A DNA stretch of 64,000 nt from Brotaphodocola sp003480315 (GTDB taxonomy: Bacteria; Bacillota; Clostridia; Lachnospirales; Lachnospiraceae), in the NCBI RefSeq assembly GCF_964246085.1, contig NZ_CAXTPD010000015.1. One strand, 5' to 3'. The position numbers were made by a program, and so were the translations under genes. Shown piece after piece: positions 62,701 through 64,000 of this stretch (positions are counted from its first letter, which is position 1; every line of letters starts with the position of its first letter). The notes under the pieces are model-generated. The model saw nothing but the letters and a program-made list of their open reading frames with translations, had not been told where the DNA came from and made no database searches.

Positions 62701-64000
62701 TCTTTGCCGGTGGCGCATTGGATAACGGATGATGGTACTACCTGCCAGGCCTTCCCAGACGCTTTTGAAACCATGTATCTGGAACATGGGGCAAAACCGG
62801 GAAGCAGTGTGATGTGGGATGCCGGGGATGTTTTGTATCGGGCAGAATTTATGGCAGAATATCAGAAAGAGCAGATTCATCCAGCGGATCCAAAGCAGAC
62901 GGTGCTTGTATACCGGATGGAAACAGGAGCTGTGATCCGGATTGGAGTCACAAAGGAAACTGATTTGCAGGCGGATCATCCGTATCGGTTTGAGTATCAG
63001 TTCAACTGGCAGGAGCTTTCGAATGTAAATGCCTATGCCTGCAGTTATCTGACAGTGGAAAACAGGCAGAGGCTGGATTATCTGCCCGCAGGCAGCAGCT
63101 ATGTGCTCGTGGAAACAGAGGTACCGGCCGGCTTTGTGCGGGCACAGGATATGCTGATCACAGTAACGGATACGGGAGAAATTCAGTTGTACCGGGTGGA
63201 AAATGAAGAAGGCAGTCTGCTCATCTCAAAGGTGTATGAAAATGGGACAAAAGAACTGGCGGGAGCCAGACTGGCGCTGTATCGCGCAGATGAAACAGGC
63301 GGATTGACCAGGAACAGCCGTTATCTGTTTGATTCCTGGGTGAGTGGCAGCGACGGACGGTACACAGAACTGGATGCTATCAACCGCAGAATCCCGCAGG
63401 GATATGCAGAAGGGGACTTAAAGCCTCACCGGATCCGGCATCTGCCGGATGGAATTTACTGGCTGGCAGAACAGCAGAGCCCGGCATATTACACCACCTT
63501 CGAGCCGGTGCAGATCCTGTATGAATGGCAGCCGGAAATCCGTGTCGTGCGGGTGAATGACAGGCCGGTGACCGGAACACTGAAACTGGAAAAAACAGAT
63601 TCATCCGGTCGTCCTTTGGAAGGAGCGGTTTTTGAGCTGGAAGCCTACACACAGGCAGCAGGAATCCGGGAAGATACGGCAGAACCGGTTTTTCGGATGT
63701 GTTTCAGCGCGCCGGCTGAGCAGACAGGCCTGCCTGTTGGTGAGGTTATGCAAAACGGCAGAATCCAGCCGTATTGGTATGAATTGCGGGAAACAGAGCC
63801 GCCTGCAGGCTATGCTTTAAACCCGGAAGTAAAGCGCTGGCAGTTTGAACCGGATATGGGAGCGGGGGCGTATGCGTGGGGGGAACAGGCAAAACATCAG
63901 GTTACGGTTGTGGACCGGAAAGAACCGGACACCCCCAAACCGGAACCAGAAAAGCCGGAGACGCCCAATCCAGATAAACCGAGACCAGAAGAACCGGATA
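53734..64000 (+). CDS. Giant SpaA/Cna_B-type surface adhesin, incomplete at the window end
   Basis: An open frame runs from ATG 53734 (AAGGTGG ten bases before) to the last base with no stop: at least 3,422 codons. A signal peptide covers residues about 18-48. Residues 50-365 are a non-repetitive head with several Cys. Prealbumin-type SpaA/Cna_B domains start near residues 370 (VRLKKQDHETGAPLESAVFS), 850, 2127 (LRLEKLDSETHENILHDGAV), 2370, 2840, 2939, 3160 and 3283 (GTLKLEKTDSSGRPLEGAVF). Several close with the GTYVLCETKAPAGYA-like E-box pattern (for example 2291). Lys/Glu pairs suggest isopeptide bonds. The Pro/Glu/Lys-rich end (PKPEPEKPETPNPDKP) is a wall-spanning region; an LPxTG motif is expected past the window. 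Motifs ASMSNAQATVSNA lie near 710. Confidence 0.9.
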   Translation, partial: MEKRMGQKRKSVRQIAAWLLAVIMISGKLLPVMTLLPWKAQAAQQGDTITAYGSGFHHYCIDGAGANRALIDGDLYEYILPSETLSREEAALVFWGMLTLQASFGNMPQINAAIQNINAGAAARGVPAITGFVTEPDLKLLIHSAAIRNKYPWLKSVLEREETYLQMAGLLGSGNAALGGDVPAVLQGHTNTGSPALLAPSQSVERPGEYILSFDPSGADSEFIRSVPLKFSATGEEGSFSEQIPGGWICQKTDTDIRLTSTGAGGLLYLMFDVRGTRYGTGGGTFASPEEVYEQCLQIWRCSRCAGTHRQMYNGAAPLAAHQRLAFVEVQAPQLCYYAGVGGSAPAGEDGSMAFEIYRHEEDWTSSYNVRLKKQDHETGAPLESAVFSLYERFDDKDEIHTDRDGAAYIYAGGAPYQSYHRDNPVLWDDFQFVSAMVTDTNGEAEKTIEHGYHYDKTFCDGHPAPVFVPVPEEEENEETGEIENQAEIDAAKEENRRLAALWLNTCASCETWASGEFSGVHFHWYMPETDPGEIRSIASSGGEEGETPSAGTTVSAEADRAFRDSGCGEDTQETYDHFIALQYSYAIAEDTAREGYTLHGNHRDDLPVEVITTDASENGANAHFAGLYSHEIRISDQFFAESAQTVREARKQGSSGRLVSETEVPSVRKERRSIWQKIRSIFFPVQTDEELLIDDRSTEAGQEALTEWASMSNAQATVSNAALAKQDYMAVSGQQEEHWKHTATESDAEEEGRSPVPWILRLDFSRGVEKDSGEKTAKSFHGDFKSDMRNRDVGSADLFMDAYQGALHVPGSGQKITAGPADRYSHCSDRDGEDDWWRIYDHRTEGEIHINKRDMDLKSGENDRYDSYGDAQGDAVLEGAVYGLFAEENLVHPDGKTGVVYQKNDLVAVTSTDKNGDASFLACTEAPGRFYNYETGQIENRPGGWNQMAPSNLYARNQSFDDYTEDGQYIRSYPDYRLKNGNCWIGRPLFMGSYYVKELSRSEGYELSVGNRKAPFTNAGQELEASAGTEREGYAVITKGLYAEQQVQSGASGAYGDPAFQELFFQVSSEKSGGFDLVFSEIPEESRLYRLDTQVRTEPAQIGTGRFTESVETDLFGRPVYAVTEFQGQYPRYDADGTLLTRERPVSRSVTDAECAAEKELDTSRCEALMKRPEENLNEDTVLEILRKPFQMEQQNFVKQKLELILRGNGKGTPKLSGISGTGTRYTTLEHPVYDTGYQSGKEVSFGSPVVTLQIPRVRENGEEVTAGELLASLLDYYQNHAYYSYGGLDGIRELEDAWEVSVYAGRIGNPECFYVPENEKRSAAFYLRVPYVPEETSETPRYSYAVYTGEEEPESFGIYTGFRAGNEAGEGLERVSAVLVPDAQADSDGSLVTRCISETVYYEPGEIPLDANGKRIPKICYMEETVPGETQKLYGNWTEIPINGQAGIWHVESSYTDFYGSLHNDEQGQEYRFKLVLPGPEQVVLTAEEAAMLSGNWAAGDVMGCASYYQVVKQASVRACLDYKDGATGEENSFIKHTVLVYPGQEAVWQDGPGKPGSGTQAVPVAVEERSIRQRIRVSKTIEKTSYRNTSSYADVHEDWWTRQYNGKTAVENFRFKVYLKSNLQNLYRNEQGNVIWQDRKGTERTFEEQKKANDAFPERVNQIYTRVLHRTDPLYKNAEDAIVCNTQLYAYQDGRIQEQQEPGDTALLEMTEALVEDGKTVRTTMRPNYKKFFDAIDTANHDKWDDAAPTYTSWRPVGNAVNRSEDTIWNTRASDRVRQFAITWYLDDVAAKFIQADGNSISGETAFSDEILDRAMREAIEKAQNYLKPFFAYDLDALYAIAWDEAPGGGADGDPATLSVDVPDPSDEEISEYYGISAMLPYGTYVVVEQQPKDAGLKDFKNRHYETDQPKEIELPAVYADEAGAQASPGVLDPFYRYQASFKASELERRYQIRFLEESRVLQAHGSRGDFEIYPYGLEIDRFRNGEPETLAAGDFASLTQSAYRPFQNYYNEADDRTAAAVSYYLSEGQDGRKAVSEVYRYSSVSEQACTADNVSYPGGEMTEDNIPGAWYRDRVPAMQGSQTAYDGRYAPMLVPHSVVMDAENTSEASGYGNVRFRNRLYTARLRLEKLDSETHENILHDGAVFRIYAAKRDDGSDGEGRVLFYEEDTQICGSKEFLTAMGAADIRPVLRDGGIWNWLAGFWSAGAGRMDETESVAAAVNGAEACYTGVVSAGTPVCDESEQILLGDRFGLQTGVMKAFATVWDGQPADASEHQLQTVGYLYTPQPLSAGTYVLCETKAPAGYARSKPVALEIYSDQITYYQNGERDSRVISAIYEDAADEQTTYGTKPQDLIDTARVYLENEPIRLQVEKRAMQTEAGETFLERDAGEKDASEYASGALMTLFDAISITPSGDSQDFTYEGLVICRDDAGHVERMYVKEGYGGAKTEFLPEQDENGRLYTVSWPAGVDRYGEIIQADGNVWDSVTVMRPDTDILYYDLSDLSVKITPQTDGKDGRYQAFAWKGASKFLEFEGGDLTKITYDEKDKILTLDKGTHVYHLGRDGARDALVDPYTGMAYVVRDFDGTNGSWDQIRGRDGTGAGKKQVMVWPVNIRRDEYGNVIARDKITTSRMAIVGSGETAYLTGSWKSDSGEESHRKSSLSRNMYGQNLNDEILLDANNGSFEKTMNPVYDRHGLTDYYQKSEERYDKATGLYDRNGEFVRSQLSDNLEADNHDAYAVQEHSMLIDEEQTLFHRKGEAYVVENTWISSEQYPNDPFTSVKTGGQGDILERVPAGCYIMEELRAPEGFVKALPMGISVEETAETQTITMIDEPVRTEFTKISGGNSAFDCGYVENALLGLWKAEAENGEGMETSDPVMVWTTDGTPHCITHLPVGTYIWKEIQVPSGFVSHDPVLVSVKECSEIQQYEMKEDHTKIEVEKYCLENGKDCADGEMAVGGAGFTLYPAKLDDTGSVCYEEGRPLYEESLPVAHWITDDGTTCQAFPDAFETMYLEHGAKPGSSVMWDAGDVLYRAEFMAEYQKEQIHPADPKQTVLVYRMETGAVIRIGVTKETDLQADHPYRFEYQFNWQELSNVNAYACSYLTVENRQRLDYLPAGSSYVLVETEVPAGFVRAQDMLITVTDTGEIQLYRVENEEGSLLISKVYENGTKELAGARLALYRADETGGLTRNSRYLFDSWVSGSDGRYTELDAINRRIPQGYAEGDLKPHRIRHLPDGIYWLAEQQSPAYYTTFEPVQILYEWQPEIRVVRVNDRPVTGTLKLEKTDSSGRPLEGAVFELEAYTQAAGIREDTAEPVFRMCFSAPAEQTGLPVGEVMQNGRIQPYWYELRETEPPAGYALNPEVKRWQFEPDMGAGAYAWGEQAKHQVTVVDRKEPDTPKPEPEKPETPNPDKPRPEEPD

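Overview
The window looks like a chromosomal segment of a Gram-positive gut-type Clostridium relative, most likely a Lachnospiraceae member. The evidence is moderate GC, strong GGAGG-type ribosome binding sites, many lipobox lipoproteins, a CIRCE/HrcA heat-shock site, SpaA-type surface proteins and cell-wall-binding repeats. No plasmid or phage backbone is seen. Most of the DNA is densely packed operons on the + strand.

Region 1 (1-9.7 kb) is a sensory locus of hybrid histidine kinases paired with solute-binding lipoproteins and no transporter. It opens with a receiver-domain remnant cut by palindromes resembling an IS200/IS605 right end. Then comes a strong promoter, a cyclic-di-GMP-I riboswitch with its terminator, and a decayed binding-protein/receiver chimera. 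Two intact binding-protein/kinase pairs follow in overlapping order; one binding protein carries a 5'-nucleotidase C-terminal-like domain.

Region 2 (9.7-14 kb) holds three exported beta-sandwich-type proteins, a double-domain polyphosphate kinase 2 and a DUF3842 protein. Region 3 (13.9-24 kb) is the nickel region. A promoter, an unidentified leader RNA and a terminator precede larE, larB and larC (nickel-pincer cofactor synthesis, LarC with a His-rich repeat). A methyltransferase, a complete nickel/peptide ABC importer and a second methyltransferase follow. No larA is present.

Region 4 (24-29 kb) has a CIRCE-controlled tandem pair of Hsp20 genes, a small lipoprotein, glpK and a TetR regulator. 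Region 5 (29-37.4 kb) has a CAP-like secreted protein, an MMPL exporter with a secreted coiled-coil partner, a cytidylate-kinase-like protein, another secreted protein, a rhodanese/TtcA fusion and a 40-residue membrane peptide. Region 6 (37.4-46.1 kb) starts with a multi-hairpin palindromic element and paired direct repeats. It continues as a dipeptide ABC importer operon ending in an enolase-superfamily dipeptide epimerase and an S12 serine hydrolase, which suggests cell-wall peptide salvage. Region 7 (46.1-49 kb) has tRNA-Gly(CCC), HD and FeoA-like genes on the minus strand, and an ABC-F protein. Region 8 (49-64 kb) is a surface-protein operon: a DUF6273 protein, a GLUG-repeat protein with cell-wall-binding repeats, and a giant SpaA/Cna_B adhesin still open at the window end after more than 3,400 codons.

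Two themes link the regions. One is surface sensing and adhesion (c-di-GMP riboswitch, kinases, giant adhesin). The other is a short [A][ST]xS[ND]A motif shared by exported proteins from several loci.
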